Part shown: piece by piece, positions 16,922-26,203 of the stretch
Numbering within the stretch: position 1 is the stretch's first letter
How the letters are laid out: each line of letters starts with the position of its first letter
NCBI GenBank assembly: GCA_948443805.1
Contig: CAOJUB010000009.1
Location: forward strand, 1 to 64,000
Source: an uncultured Clostridia bacterium
GTDB taxonomy: Bacteria > Bacillota > Clostridia > Oscillospirales > UBA644
Reading direction: 5' to 3'
DNA: 64,000 bases
Translations under genes and position numbers: made by a program
Notes under the pieces: generated by a model
The model's input: only the letters and a program-made list of their open reading frames with translations
The model's database searches: none
Told to the model about the DNA's origin: nothing

Positions 16922-19821
16922 TATTTCCATCTCGGTTCAATCGTATCGATATTATAATACATCTTCATGGGATTTGCCGTAATTTCGGCCGTTGCCGGAA
17001 TCGAAGGATCGCCGACTGAAGCATTGTATTTCTTCAGGATATTGTAGAACGCTTCATACCTTGCAGTATAAGCAGCCTTCTGTTCCTCTGTACCGTTTTC
17101 ATACTGCGCTTCATACTGTCCGCACAGCGCAAGGAATTCCATATGGCTGCTTGCCAGCTCGATCAAACGCTGCTGATCCGAATTGTTCGCCATTGCAAGC
17201 GCTTTATCAAACAGTTCACGCATCTTTTCATAATTCTCCGCGTAATATTTCACGCTGAGAACCTCCTGCGGCTGCGAGAAGTTACTCAACCAGCATCCAA
17301 GCTGATCGCCGGCTTCAATCCACATATCCATATACTCCAGCAGATAACGCCAGCCGTCGCCGTAAGTCATGCGATAATATTCTTCAATCAGAAGCTGATA
17401 ATTTTCCTCTGACATATACGGATTCCACAGACAGTTTGAAATCAGATAACTGTGCGCTTTTTCCAGACCTTTGAAGTCCGAAGCGCTCTGCGATTCCGCA
17501 TAAATACCGTCGCATCCGTTTTCCGCAAACCAGAAGAAATCGTAATGAATATTGTAAGTTGTGGACAGCGGTGCAAGATACGCATAATAGTTTGTGCTGT
17601 AATACCATGCGTAAATTTCGGAACATTGATCCGACCATTTCTGGAAATATTTCGAATCATCCTTATTTTGGAAACGTTTATCGCCTCCCGTTCCGCCGGA
17701 AGAACAAGCCGAGCCGTCAAAACGATGGTTGTTGCAGCCGTTCCAGCAGTAACAGAGAACCACGTTGTCACGTAGCGCCGTTACCGTTGGCTTTCTCGCT
17801 TCCGTTCCGTAGGCAATCGTAAAGATCGTCATTTCGGGATGCGTATCTTCCAGCCATTCCGCCACTTTATTGACGAAACGAACCAATGTGCCGGAGATAC
17901 TTCCCTCTTCCCGATTTACGTTCGTACAGGAATTTCCGCGTCCCGAACAAGTATGATATTCTTCATTATCGTTCCATGCAACCGTCAGCTGCTGCATACC
18001 GGGTTCGCCGGGAACATAACCCATCTTCAGGCGGCGCTGGATTTCTTCCTCCGCCTTGCGGATAAATTCTTCGTAGTTCGCCTCTTTTGTCAGACAGGGC
18101 TGGGTATTCTCATAAATATCCTTGCCAAGCGTTCCGCGGGAAGAATCGTTCTGCTCAAAATATTCCGTAATCAAACTGTAGAAAGAATGAGCGTGCCAGA
18201 ACATGGTTCCAACCGCATCGCCGTAATTCGAATTGTTCACCTTCTGCAGCTCGGTTGCATTCAGTTTTCTCGGCGCATAATAATAGTCTTCAATCTCACC
18301 CATAGACCGGGGACCGCCGACATAACGATAATCAAACGCCGGAACTTCTTTATGTTTCAGACCGGCCGGAATGTCCGTCTTATCCGCCACATACATATAC
18401 TGATCGGTATCAAGGAAACGCATTCCGACAAATTCTTCGCCGAATTCAAACGCACCGTACAGGTTTCCTGCGTCGGCGCCGCCGGTAATAAGAACTCCAC
18501 CGTCGTCCGAAACCTCAATCAGATACCCGGCGCGTTTCAGTTCGCCATAGCTTTCAACGACATGATACCCTTTTTCCGTCAGCTGGTTCTTGCCGTCCTC
18601 GGTTTTTGCAATTTTTGCCGTCGGATCGACAACAAACCGAATCTGTTTCTTTCCTTCGGTCGCTTCAGACGCCGTTTTCACATCCAGATAGAGACCTGTT
18701 GAGAGAACAATGCAACGACGAAGCATTTTCGCTGCGTTCTCTATACTCGGCGAATAATCGTCCGGGATAACCAATTCATATTGATCGATCGGGTTGCCGG
18801 CAATGGTCAGAGCCTTGACCGCCGCGCCTTGACCAATCACAATATCGGTCGTTTTGGCAATGCTGATCGTTCCGGAAATCGCCGCATAATTTTTAATCAG
18901 ATAACGAACCGCGCTGTCCAGACCTTTTTCAGATTTTGCCGCAACAAAAATCTTTTCACCGGAAACCTTTACCCGATAACCGGAATCCTGCAGTCCGTCC
19001 ATGGTGAGGCCTTCATCAGCAATCGCGCCGACGGAAAGAACAATTTCTTTCGCCGCAACTTCGCTGCTGAGATTCATCGCCGTGCCCCTGTCGGACAATT
19101 CCTGCTTCAGATAATCCGCGTAGCTATTGGCATTGCTTGTCATGGCACGAATTGTATAATCTGCACCGGCCGTCAGCTTTTCACCGGAATCCACAACGGT
19201 AATATCCATCGATTTGCTGACGTTCGATGTTTCTCCGGTTTCTTCGTCATACATCCAAGCGGTAACAACCACTGTGGAGACGCCAACCGCCTTTGCGGTC
19301 AACAAGCCTTTTGCCTCGCCGTCCGCAGCCGCGTCTACAATATCTCCGTTCGAAGAACGATAGGTATACACCACGTTCGTCGGTTCTTTTTCAGCAGCAA
19401 AATCAAAGGTCAGCGGCTGTGTCGAACCCTTTTCCATCTCGGCAGAAACCTTCAGCGTAATCGACGCTTTGTCCGTCGGCAGTTCCGGATGATCGACATG
19501 CTGTTTACCGATCGGCTGTCCGATCAACGAATTTTCCAGCGTCCATTTGGCAAGATGTCTCGCCAGAAGAACGGCGTCCTTGACGTCGACTTCAGAACTC
19601 CCGTCAACATCCGCTGCGCGGGGATCAATCTGTTCCGCCACCGCCCATTTCGCGTTATACCGGTTCAAAAGAACGCTGTCAGCCGTCGTAATATTTCCGT
19701 CGCCGTTCAGGTCGCCGTAAAGTTTGCTTTCCACTGTGGCCTGCATGGCAAAGCCTGTCAGCGCCGAAGCGATAATTCCCAGCGACAGCAGCGCCGACAG
19801 AAGTCTCTTTTTCCCTTTCAT
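16921..19821 (-). CDS. Secreted dockerin-like / DUF4838 protein, 966 aa
   Basis: ATG 19821 follows GGAGGGAAAAG. A signal peptide (KGKKRLLSALLSLGIIASA) comes first. Residues of about 32-95 hold two F-hand calcium loops (DLNGDGNITTADSVLL and DVDGSSEVDVKDAVLLARH), which is a type I dockerin-like module. A bacterial Ig-like domain follows, with SSNGDIVDAAADGEAKGLLTA. Next is a glycosidase accessory-like domain, then a large DUF4838 region with CYCWNGCNNH and NDNEEYHTCSGRG. DUF4838 proteins are associated with extracellular polysaccharide breakdown, but the activity is unproven. The dockerin is N-terminal, whereas it is more often C-terminal. The gene is monocistronic with its own promoter and terminator. 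Confidence 0.85.
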   Translation of the reverse strand: MKGKKRLLSALLSLGIIASALTGFAMQATVESKLYGDLNGDGNITTADSVLLNRYNAKWAVAEQIDPRAADVDGSSEVDVKDAVLLARHLAKWTLENSLIGQPIGKQHVDHPELPTDKASITLKVSAEMEKGSTQPLTFDFAAEKEPTNVVYTYRSSNGDIVDAAADGEAKGLLTAKAVGVSTVVVTAWMYDEETGETSNVSKSMDITVVDSGEKLTAGADYTIRAMTSNANSYADYLKQELSDRGTAMNLSSEVAAKEIVLSVGAIADEGLTMDGLQDSGYRVKVSGEKIFVAAKSEKGLDSAVRYLIKNYAAISGTISIAKTTDIVIGQGAAVKALTIAGNPIDQYELVIPDDYSPSIENAAKMLRRCIVLSTGLYLDVKTASEATEGKKQIRFVVDPTAKIAKTEDGKNQLTEKGYHVVESYGELKRAGYLIEVSDDGGVLITGGADAGNLYGAFEFGEEFVGMRFLDTDQYMYVADKTDIPAGLKHKEVPAFDYRYVGGPRSMGEIEDYYYAPRKLNATELQKVNNSNYGDAVGTMFWHAHSFYSLITEYFEQNDSSRGTLGKDIYENTQPCLTKEANYEEFIRKAEEEIQRRLKMGYVPGEPGMQQLTVAWNDNEEYHTCSGRGNSCTNVNREEGSISGTLVRFVNKVAEWLEDTHPEMTIFTIAYGTEARKPTVTALRDNVVLCYCWNGCNNHRFDGSACSSGGTGGDKRFQNKDDSKYFQKWSDQCSEIYAWYYSTNYYAYLAPLSTTYNIHYDFFWFAENGCDGIYAESQSASDFKGLEKAHSYLISNCLWNPYMSEENYQLLIEEYYRMTYGDGWRYLLEYMDMWIEAGDQLGCWLSNFSQPQEVLSVKYYAENYEKMRELFDKALAMANNSDQQRLIELASSHMEFLALCGQYEAQYENGTEEQKAAYTARYEAFYNILKKYNASVGDPSIPATAEITANPMKMYYNIDTIEPRWK

Positions 19822-19885
19822 CTTTTCCCTCCGTCCTATTTTTTCTTCCAAATTTAATTCCGAACCCGAATCCGGTTCTAATGCC

Positions 19886-19914
19886 ATTATATCATAACTT
19901 ATCTACCCTGTCAA
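19886..19914 (-). promoter_or_regulatory. Promoter of the dockerin/DUF4838 gene
   Basis: TTGACA (19909-19914), 17-nt spacer and TATAAT (19886-19891) on the minus strand. I saw no obvious operator. Confidence 0.8.
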
Positions 19915-20043
19915 TCTTTTTTTTTCATTTTTTTCACTTTTTTTCAGAAAATCATACACAGGAAAAAGGAGGCTGTCCCGGTTCGGATTCTTGAACATTT
20001 TCCGAATTATGCAAAAAGGCTATTTTTTGTAATAAAATTTCTG

Positions 20044-20049
20044 TATAAT
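20044..20049 (+). promoter_or_regulatory. -10 element for the GH65 operon
   Basis: TATAAT about 38 nt before the start codon. The -35 region is T-rich without a clear TTGACA, which suggests activator dependence. The regulator is not in the window. Confidence 0.45.
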
Positions 20050-20086
20050 AGCCAAAGACCAGCTGAAATACACGGGAGGATTTACT

Positions 20087-22375
20087 ATGATTTATAATAA
20101 AGGAACAGGCGAACTGAAAAACTGGATCATTGAAGAGGAAATTTTTGACAGCGGCGCGCTCGGCAAATGCGAATCGATTTTCTGCCAGGGAAACGGTTAT
20201 CTCGGCCTTCGGGCAGCGGCGGAAGAAGAATATGAAAATACGCGCCGAAGCCTTCTTGTTGCCGGAACCTTCGACAAAATGCCCGATGATGCAACGGAAC
20301 TGCCGAACGCCGCAGACGTTACCGCAATGGACATCCGGATCAACGGAGAACCGCTTGACCTGACGAAAGGCGAATGCAAAAATTACAGCCGAACCCTGAA
20401 TTTAAAAAACGGAATACTGAAACGCTCCTTTCTCTGGACAAGCGAAAAAGGCGATGAAATCCAATTTGAAGCATGGCGGGTCGTTTCGCTGAAAGACCTC
20501 CATCTGATCGCGTCTAAAATTCAGATCACCGCGCTGAACCAAGATATTTCCCTTTCCGTCCGCTCCGGCATTGACGGAGACAGGATTCCCGCGCCGGTGC
20601 ATTTTTCCCTGCAAGGCAAACAGGAAAATAACGGCATGCTGAACCTAACGGCGAAAACCAACGAGTCCGGCGTCCTGTTTTCGCTGTCTTCCGTACAAAA
20701 AGCGGAAATCGGCGGAAAACAGACGGAAATCACCGCACGGACGCAGGCCGAAAGCGGAATGAAAATCTATACCGAAACGGCGGCGGCCGTCGCCAAGGGC
20801 GAAACCTTTTCGCTCACCAAGCTTTCCAATGTCTTTACAACGAGAGACAAGGGCGCGGATTCCCTTTCCCAGGAAGAACTGCAGGCTCGTTCGCTGGAAC
20901 ACCTGCAAGCCGTCCGGGAACGGACCTTCCAATCTATAGCAGAAGAATCGGAAAAAGAATGGAAAGAACGGATCTGGGACACGCGGGATATTCTCATCGA
21001 CAGTAACCGCGAAGAAGACCAGCTGGCGATTCGTTTCGCCATTTACCACCTGACCATTATGACGCCGTCGCATGACAACCGCATGAACATCGGTGCAAAA
21101 GGCTTTTCCGGTCCCGGCTATAAAGGCCATTCTTTCTGGGATACTGAAATTTTCATGCTCCCCTATTTTATCTTCTCCAGCCCGAAAGAAGCCCGTTCGC
21201 TTCTGGAACACCGCTACAACAGCCTGGAAGCCGCACAGAAAAACGCGGCCAAAAACGGTTATAAAGGAGCGATGTACCCCTGGGAAAGCGCCTGGATCAC
21301 CGATGGAGAAGTAACGCCGGAATGGGCGCTGACTGGGTTGATGGAACATCATATCACCGCTGACGTTGCTTTCGGCGTTTATTCCTATTATACCGTATCG
21401 GGCGACCTTGAATTTATGGAACGATACGGATACAAAATGATTTTTGAAACGGCAAAATTCTGGATTTCCCGTCTGGAATACAACGAAGAACTGGATCGGT
21501 ACGAAATCAACCACGTCATCGGACCGGACGAATACAAAGAAGATGTCAACAACAACGCATATACCAATTACATGGCGCATCTGAATATCATGCTCGCCGT
21601 TCAGTATGCGGAATCATTGCGGACAAACAAACCCTATGCCTTTGAAGCCTTCGATCAGGACGGTTCGCTCTCGCATATTCTTTCCGAGGGACGCGCGAAA
21701 GCAGAAAAAATATATCTGCCGCGGGAAAACGCCGACGGACTGGTTCCCGAAGACGACACTTTCCTGACCCTGCGGGATATTGCAGACAAAGACTACAGCC
21801 TGTCAGAAAGAATTGAAGAATCACAGAAAATCGCAGGCCAATACGGCTATTTCAACGTACAGATTTCCAAGCAGGCCGATGTTATGGTGCTGTTCTTCCT
21901 GCTGGAAGACCTGTTCTCTCCGGAAATTAAGAAAAAGAACTTTTATTATTACGAAAAACGCTGTTTCCATGATTCTTCCCTGAGTCTCTCAACCCATTCG
22001 ATCCTGGCAAACGATCTCGGAGAAAAAGAACAGGCCTACAAATTGTATACACGCGCTTCCATGATTGATCTCGGGCCTAAAATGAATTCCTCCAATCCCG
22101 GCATTCACGCCGCTTCTCTCGGCGGAATCTGGCAGTGCACCGTTTTTGGTTTCGGCGGCGTCCGGCTTTACGGCGATGATCTGAGAATTCAGCCGGCGCT
22201 CCCCGACAACTGGTCGGAACTCAAAGCCCCGATTTACTGGAAAGGCCAGCGCCTTTCCCTGACAATCTCCCACCAGGAATTTACCGTCGTAAACGAAACG
22301 GCCGAAGAACCGGTAACCATTCTGAACAACGGAAAACGGTATACCTTTACCGACAAACTGACCCTTCCCTGCTGA
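20087..22375 (+). CDS. GH65 disaccharide phosphorylase (maltose/kojibiose phosphorylase family)
   Basis: A 762-aa glycoside hydrolase family 65 enzyme. The first third is the beta-sandwich domain (FCQGNGYLGLRA), followed by the (alpha/alpha)6 barrel with GHSFWDTEIFMLP and YPWESAWITDGEVTPEWA. The general acid is Glu482 in HVIGPDEYKEDVNNNAY. Such enzymes split an alpha-glucoside with phosphate to beta-glucose 1-phosphate and a sugar. The gene for beta-phosphoglucomutase follows at once, so the product enters glycolysis as glucose 6-phosphate. The linkage specificity cannot be read from the sequence. GGGAGG precedes the ATG. Confidence 0.9.
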   Translation: MIYNKGTGELKNWIIEEEIFDSGALGKCESIFCQGNGYLGLRAAAEEEYENTRRSLLVAGTFDKMPDDATELPNAADVTAMDIRINGEPLDLTKGECKNYSRTLNLKNGILKRSFLWTSEKGDEIQFEAWRVVSLKDLHLIASKIQITALNQDISLSVRSGIDGDRIPAPVHFSLQGKQENNGMLNLTAKTNESGVLFSLSSVQKAEIGGKQTEITARTQAESGMKIYTETAAAVAKGETFSLTKLSNVFTTRDKGADSLSQEELQARSLEHLQAVRERTFQSIAEESEKEWKERIWDTRDILIDSNREEDQLAIRFAIYHLTIMTPSHDNRMNIGAKGFSGPGYKGHSFWDTEIFMLPYFIFSSPKEARSLLEHRYNSLEAAQKNAAKNGYKGAMYPWESAWITDGEVTPEWALTGLMEHHITADVAFGVYSYYTVSGDLEFMERYGYKMIFETAKFWISRLEYNEELDRYEINHVIGPDEYKEDVNNNAYTNYMAHLNIMLAVQYAESLRTNKPYAFEAFDQDGSLSHILSEGRAKAEKIYLPRENADGLVPEDDTFLTLRDIADKDYSLSERIEESQKIAGQYGYFNVQISKQADVMVLFFLLEDLFSPEIKKKNFYYYEKRCFHDSSLSLSTHSILANDLGEKEQAYKLYTRASMIDLGPKMNSSNPGIHAASLGGIWQCTVFGFGGVRLYGDDLRIQPALPDNWSELKAPIYWKGQRLSLTISHQEFTVVNETAEEPVTILNNGKRYTFTDKLTLPC

Positions 22376-22390
22376 AAAGGAGAAATGAAA

Positions 22391-23041
22391 ATGAAAACGA
22401 AAGCCATTATTTTTGATCTGGACGGCGTTTTGACTGACTCCGCCAAATATCACTACCTAGCCTGGAAAACCCTTTCCGAAGAACTGGGGCTGACATTCAA
22501 CAAAGAAATTAACGAACGGCTCAAGGGCGTAAGCCGTATGGATTCTTTCCAGATCATTCTGGAAGTCAACCACGCAGAAGACCGGTTTTCCGTTCAGGAA
22601 AAAGAAAAACTGATTGAAAAAAAGAACCGTATCTATGTCGACTACATAAAAACCATGACGCCGGACGACATCCTTCCGGGAATTCTTCCTTTTATCGGCC
22701 ATGCAAAAAAAGCCGGGCTGAAACTCGCCGTAGCGTCGGTCTCAAAAAATGCAGGCGCTCTGCTTTCCGCACTGGGAATCGCCGATCAGTTCGACTACAT
22801 TGCCGATGCGGCAAAAATCAAAAAATCGAAACCGGATCCCGAAATTTTCCTGGACTGCGCCCAGGGACTCCGGGTCGAACCGGAAAACTGCGTTGGAATT
22901 GAAGATGCCCAGGCAGGAATTGAAGCGATCAAAGCCGCCGGCATGCAGGCTATCGGCATTCATGTTACCATAACCTCGCAAGAGCCGGACATCCATCTGC
23001 AGTCAACGGAAGAACTGGATTTCGAACAGATGATCCGCTGA
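22391..23041 (+). CDS. pgmB: Beta-phosphoglucomutase
   Basis: HAD-superfamily enzyme converting beta-glucose 1-phosphate to glucose 6-phosphate. The nucleophile and acid aspartates are in IIFDLDGVLTDSAKYH; VASVSKNA and KSKPDPEIFL and the C-terminal GIEDAQAGIEAIKAAGM are the remaining HAD motifs. I use ATG 22391 because the AGGAG is 8 nt away; ATG 22385 is only 2-3 nt from it. It lies 15 nt after the GH65 gene and is its functional partner. Confidence 0.94.
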   Translation: MKTKAIIFDLDGVLTDSAKYHYLAWKTLSEELGLTFNKEINERLKGVSRMDSFQIILEVNHAEDRFSVQEKEKLIEKKNRIYVDYIKTMTPDDILPGILPFIGHAKKAGLKLAVASVSKNAGALLSALGIADQFDYIADAAKIKKSKPDPEIFLDCAQGLRVEPENCVGIEDAQAGIEAIKAAGMQAIGIHVTITSQEPDIHLQSTEELDFEQMIR

Positions 23042-23079
23042 AAAAGAATTTTAGTTTTAAAAGGATCGGAGAAACGAAC

Positions 23080-23766
23080 ATGAGCGAACATATCTATACC
23101 ATTCCCCTCAACGACCATTTTTCAAAACATGACGGATGCCCTCTCTGCAGCCTGTTCGATATGCTGGAAAAGAACGAAATCGAAACCATTACCGGCGCGT
23201 CAATGATGGAACCGTCCGTTCGGGTCAAAACAAACAGCGAGGGTTTTTGCCATAAACACTTCGAACTGATGCTAACCGTTGGAAAACGTCTGCCGATCGC
23301 GCTAATTATGCAGTCCCATCTGGAAGAAATCCGGGACAAAACGAAAAAGAAGAACGGAAAAGATACGGCGAAATTTTTCGCGGCGCTGGAACAGAACTGT
23401 TACGTCTGCAACCGGATAAAAAAAAACATGGACAGCATTTTCAGCAATTTTTTCCATCTGTATAAAAACGAAAAAAATTTCAGAGAACGGTTCCTGTCGC
23501 AGGAAATGTTCTGCCTGCCGCATTACCGGGAGTTACTGGAATACGGCCAAAAATTTCTTTCAAAAAAAGAATATGACGTCTTTGCCAAAGAACTGCAGGA
23601 AATCGAAAACCGGTATCTGGAAACCCTGCAGGGAGATATCGACTGGTTCTGCAAAAAATTTGACTATCGGTACAAGGAAGAAGACTGGAAAAACAGCCGT
23701 GACGCGATCGAACGGACCGTTTATACGTTAACCGGAATCAAAATCAAAAAAGAAGAAAACGAATAA
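23080..23766 (+). CDS. DUF6062 family cysteine-motif protein, 228 aa
   Basis: Soluble, highly charged protein with two repeated Cys/His units: DGCPLCSLF...EGFCHKHF in the N-terminal half and QNCYVCNRI...EMFCLPHY in the second half. This CxxC...CxxH duplication suggests metal or cofactor binding and is typical of the DUF6062 family found in Clostridia. The function is unknown. It lies 38 nt downstream of pgmB and may be cotranscribed. A clean ribosome binding site (GGATCGGAG) precedes ATG 23080. Confidence 0.75.
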   Translation: MSEHIYTIPLNDHFSKHDGCPLCSLFDMLEKNEIETITGASMMEPSVRVKTNSEGFCHKHFELMLTVGKRLPIALIMQSHLEEIRDKTKKKNGKDTAKFFAALEQNCYVCNRIKKNMDSIFSNFFHLYKNEKNFRERFLSQEMFCLPHYRELLEYGQKFLSKKEYDVFAKELQEIENRYLETLQGDIDWFCKKFDYRYKEEDWKNSRDAIERTVYTLTGIKIKKEENE

Positions 23767-23793
23767 TGTCGATTTCCGGCGGCAAAATACGGC

Positions 23794-23822
23794 TTGACAG
23801 CCGCGTTTGCCGGTGCTATAAT
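23794..23822 (+). promoter_or_regulatory. Promoter of acpP
   Basis: TTGACA (23794-23799), 17-nt spacer, TATAAT (23817-23822). It separates the ACP gene from the carbohydrate operon. Confidence 0.85.
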
Positions 23823-23881
23823 AAAAATAATCAACCCACACCAACCAACAGGAAAAATAAGAAAAAGGAAGGTACATTTCA

Positions 23882-24103
23882 ATGATGGAATTTGAAGAGT
23901 TTAAAACATTGGTGGCGGAAAAATTCAGCAAATCGCCCGAAGAAATCACAGCGGAAACAACGATTATGGAAGACCTCGGCGCCGACTCGCTCGATATCGT
24001 CGACCTGCTGATGACGCTGGAAGATGATTACGGCGTTGTTATCCCCGATGAAGAAGCGCAGGAACTGCGGACGATCGGCGAAGTGTATGAATATTTTAAA
24101 TAA
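23882..24103 (+). CDS. acpP: Acyl carrier protein
   Basis: Small acidic carrier protein, 73 aa, for fatty acid synthesis or a related pathway. The phosphopantetheine serine is in DLGADSLDIVDLLM. The length and acidity fit primary-metabolism ACP, but no fab genes are adjacent, so its pathway is inferred only from similarity. It is monocistronic, with its own promoter and terminator. ATG 23885 is an alternative start. Confidence 0.9.
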   Translation: MMEFEEFKTLVAEKFSKSPEEITAETTIMEDLGADSLDIVDLLMTLEDDYGVVIPDEEAQELRTIGEVYEYFK

Positions 24104-24113
24104 TCCGGCAGGC

Positions 24114-24160
24114 ATCCGAAACAGCTCCGCAAAAGCGGGGCTGTTTCGGATTTCTCTTGT
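24114..24160 (+). terminator. Terminator of acpP
   Basis: Stem CCGAAACAGC-CCGC/GCGG-GCTGTTTCGG with a loop AAAA and a T-rich tail. Confidence 0.85.
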
Positions 24161-24316
24161 ATTCGATCTTCTGTAAAAAAACACTTGTTTTTCAAGTTTT
24201 TTTCACATTCAGATGATACAATAACGAAAACAGAAAAAAGAACAAAACCGGAACCAACCAGAATTTCTCCGGTTTTTGTATTCTATACCGGCAGAAAAAG
24301 AAAGGATTGTATTGCT

Positions 24317-26161
24317 ATGGCAGAAAAAGGCGGCATTTCGGTACAGACCGAACATATTTTCCCGATTATCAAAAGATGGCTTTATTCTGAAAAGGAAATT
24401 TTTCTCAGAGAACTTGTCTCCAATGCGTGTGACGCAGTAGCGAAATTAAAACATCTGGTTTCCATCGGGGAAGCACAGGGAATCGGCGACGATTTTCAAA
24501 TTACGGTAAAAGCCGATAAAGAAAAAAACACGCTGACAATCACCGATAACGGGATTGGAATGACCGAAGAAGACGTAAAAAAATACATCAATCAGATCGC
24601 CCTTTCCGGCGCGCTGGATTTTATTCAGAAATACGATAATGCAGAAACCGAAAAGGAAGCGAACCCGGACGGCATTATCGGGCATTTCGGCCTTGGTTTC
24701 TACTCTGCTTTCATGGTAGCCGACGAAGTGGAAATTCAGACCAAATCCTTTACCGGAGCGCCGGCAGTCAGCTGGAAATGCTCCGACGACGGCGATTATG
24801 AAATGGCGGAAGGTGCCCGGGCAGAAAGAGGCACCGATATTATCCTTCATATCGCGGAAGAAGAAAAAGAATATCTTGACAACAATAAACTGCGCTCGGT
24901 TCTGGAAAAATACTGCGCTTTCATGGCAACGCCGATTTATCTTGCTGAAGAAAAAAAAGAAGAAGACAGCGGCGAACAAAAGCCGATCAACGATGCCGAT
25001 CCACTGTGGCTGAAAAATCCCTCGCAGTGCACCGAAGAAGAATATAAGGAATTTTACCGGAAAGCATTCCACGATTATAAAGAACCGCTCTTTTCGATCC
25101 ACATCAACGCCGACTATCCGCTCAATTTCAAAGGTATCTTGTATTTTCCCAGAATTTCGCATGAATATGAAACCCTGGAAGGGCAGGTCAAACTTTTTTA
25201 TAATCGGGTTTTTGTCGCCGATAATATCAAAGAAATTATTCCGGAATATCTGCTGATGCTCAAGGGCGTTGTCGATTGTCCCGAACTGCCGCTGAACGTT
25301 TCCAGAAGTTCTTTGCAGACAAACAGCTATGTCGCCAAAGTTTCGGCGCACATTACCAAAAAAGTCTGCGACAAACTCAATGCGCTTTTCAATACCGACC
25401 GGGAAAAATATGAAAGTTTTTACGAAGATCTGAAAACGTTTGTGGAATACGCCTGCCTCAGGGAACGGAAATTTTTTGAAAAGGTTCATGGCATTGCTCT
25501 TTTCAAAACGGTTGACGGCGAGTATCTGACACTGCGGGAACTGCTTGGAGAGAAAGCCGATTCCGAGGAAGAGAAAAAAATCTATTATACCGATGATCCG
25601 ACGCGCCAGGCGCTTTATGTCAACCTCTTCAAAAAAGAAGGCGTAAAAATCGTCGTGCTCAACTCCATGATCGACACGAACTTTATCTCTTTGCTGGAGC
25701 AGGAAGAAAAAAATCTTCGGTTTTTCCGGGTTGACGCCGACTCCGATGCCATTAAAACCGATGCGAAAAACGCGGAAAACGAGAATTTCCAAAAACTGTT
25801 CCAGAAGGTTTCCGGCAACGAAAAGCTGAAAGTTTCAGTAACCGAACTCAAAGACGAGACCGTTCCCGCCGTTCTCAACCTTTCGGAAGAAAGCCGCCGC
25901 TTTAACGACATGATGAAAATGTATGCCCGAGTTTCCGAATCCATGCCGGGATCGCCGCTTTCGGAAGAGTCTACCCTGCTGCTCAACCGGCAGAATTCTT
26001 TGATCCATAAAATTGAAACGCTGGCCGAAGATGCGCCCGAAACCGCCGAAACCATTGCCAAACAGATTTATCTGCTGACCCTGATGGGGCAGCGGCAGCT
26101 GACAGCCGACGAACTTTCCGGTTTTGTCAGCAACAGTTTCGGTCTTTTGGAAAAACTCTAA
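24317..26161 (+). CDS. htpG: Molecular chaperone HtpG (Hsp90 family)
   Basis: ATP-dependent chaperone, 614 aa from ATG 24317. The GHKL ATPase domain shows SEKEIFLRELVSNACDA, DNGIGMTEEDV and GHFGLGFYSAFMVADEVEI. The middle domain holds the catalytic arginine region LPLNVSRSSLQTN, followed by the C-terminal dimerisation domain. The open frame extends to 24185, but conserved sequence begins at MAEKGG. The AAAGGA ribosome binding site lies 13 nt from the ATG, longer than usual. It appears monocistronic. Confidence 0.96.
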   Translation: MAEKGGISVQTEHIFPIIKRWLYSEKEIFLRELVSNACDAVAKLKHLVSIGEAQGIGDDFQITVKADKEKNTLTITDNGIGMTEEDVKKYINQIALSGALDFIQKYDNAETEKEANPDGIIGHFGLGFYSAFMVADEVEIQTKSFTGAPAVSWKCSDDGDYEMAEGARAERGTDIILHIAEEEKEYLDNNKLRSVLEKYCAFMATPIYLAEEKKEEDSGEQKPINDADPLWLKNPSQCTEEEYKEFYRKAFHDYKEPLFSIHINADYPLNFKGILYFPRISHEYETLEGQVKLFYNRVFVADNIKEIIPEYLLMLKGVVDCPELPLNVSRSSLQTNSYVAKVSAHITKKVCDKLNALFNTDREKYESFYEDLKTFVEYACLRERKFFEKVHGIALFKTVDGEYLTLRELLGEKADSEEEKKIYYTDDPTRQALYVNLFKKEGVKIVVLNSMIDTNFISLLEQEEKNLRFFRVDADSDAIKTDAKNAENENFQKLFQKVSGNEKLKVSVTELKDETVPAVLNLSEESRRFNDMMKMYARVSESMPGSPLSEESTLLLNRQNSLIHKIETLAEDAPETAETIAKQIYLLTLMGQRQLTADELSGFVSNSFGLLEKL

Positions 26162-26163
26162 AA

Positions 26164-26197
26164 AATGATGCCCGCTGAGGCTTCAGCGGGCATCATT
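26164..26197 (+). terminator. Bidirectional terminator between htpG and trmB
   Basis: Perfect inverted repeat AATGATGCCCGCTGA/TCAGCGGGCATCATT with a 4-nt loop between two convergent genes. The T-tract is weak. Confidence 0.7.
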
Positions 26198-26203
26198 CAA
26201 ATA

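Noticed and set aside
18781-19857. 358-aa plus-strand frame in the DUF4838 gene
   Set aside because: Antisense shadow; the minus-strand gene has signal peptide, domains, promoter and terminator.
24446-25792. 448-aa frame antisense to htpG
   Set aside because: It lies entirely within a confidently identified gene, is Phe/Arg-rich and has no ribosome binding site; a shadow of codon bias.
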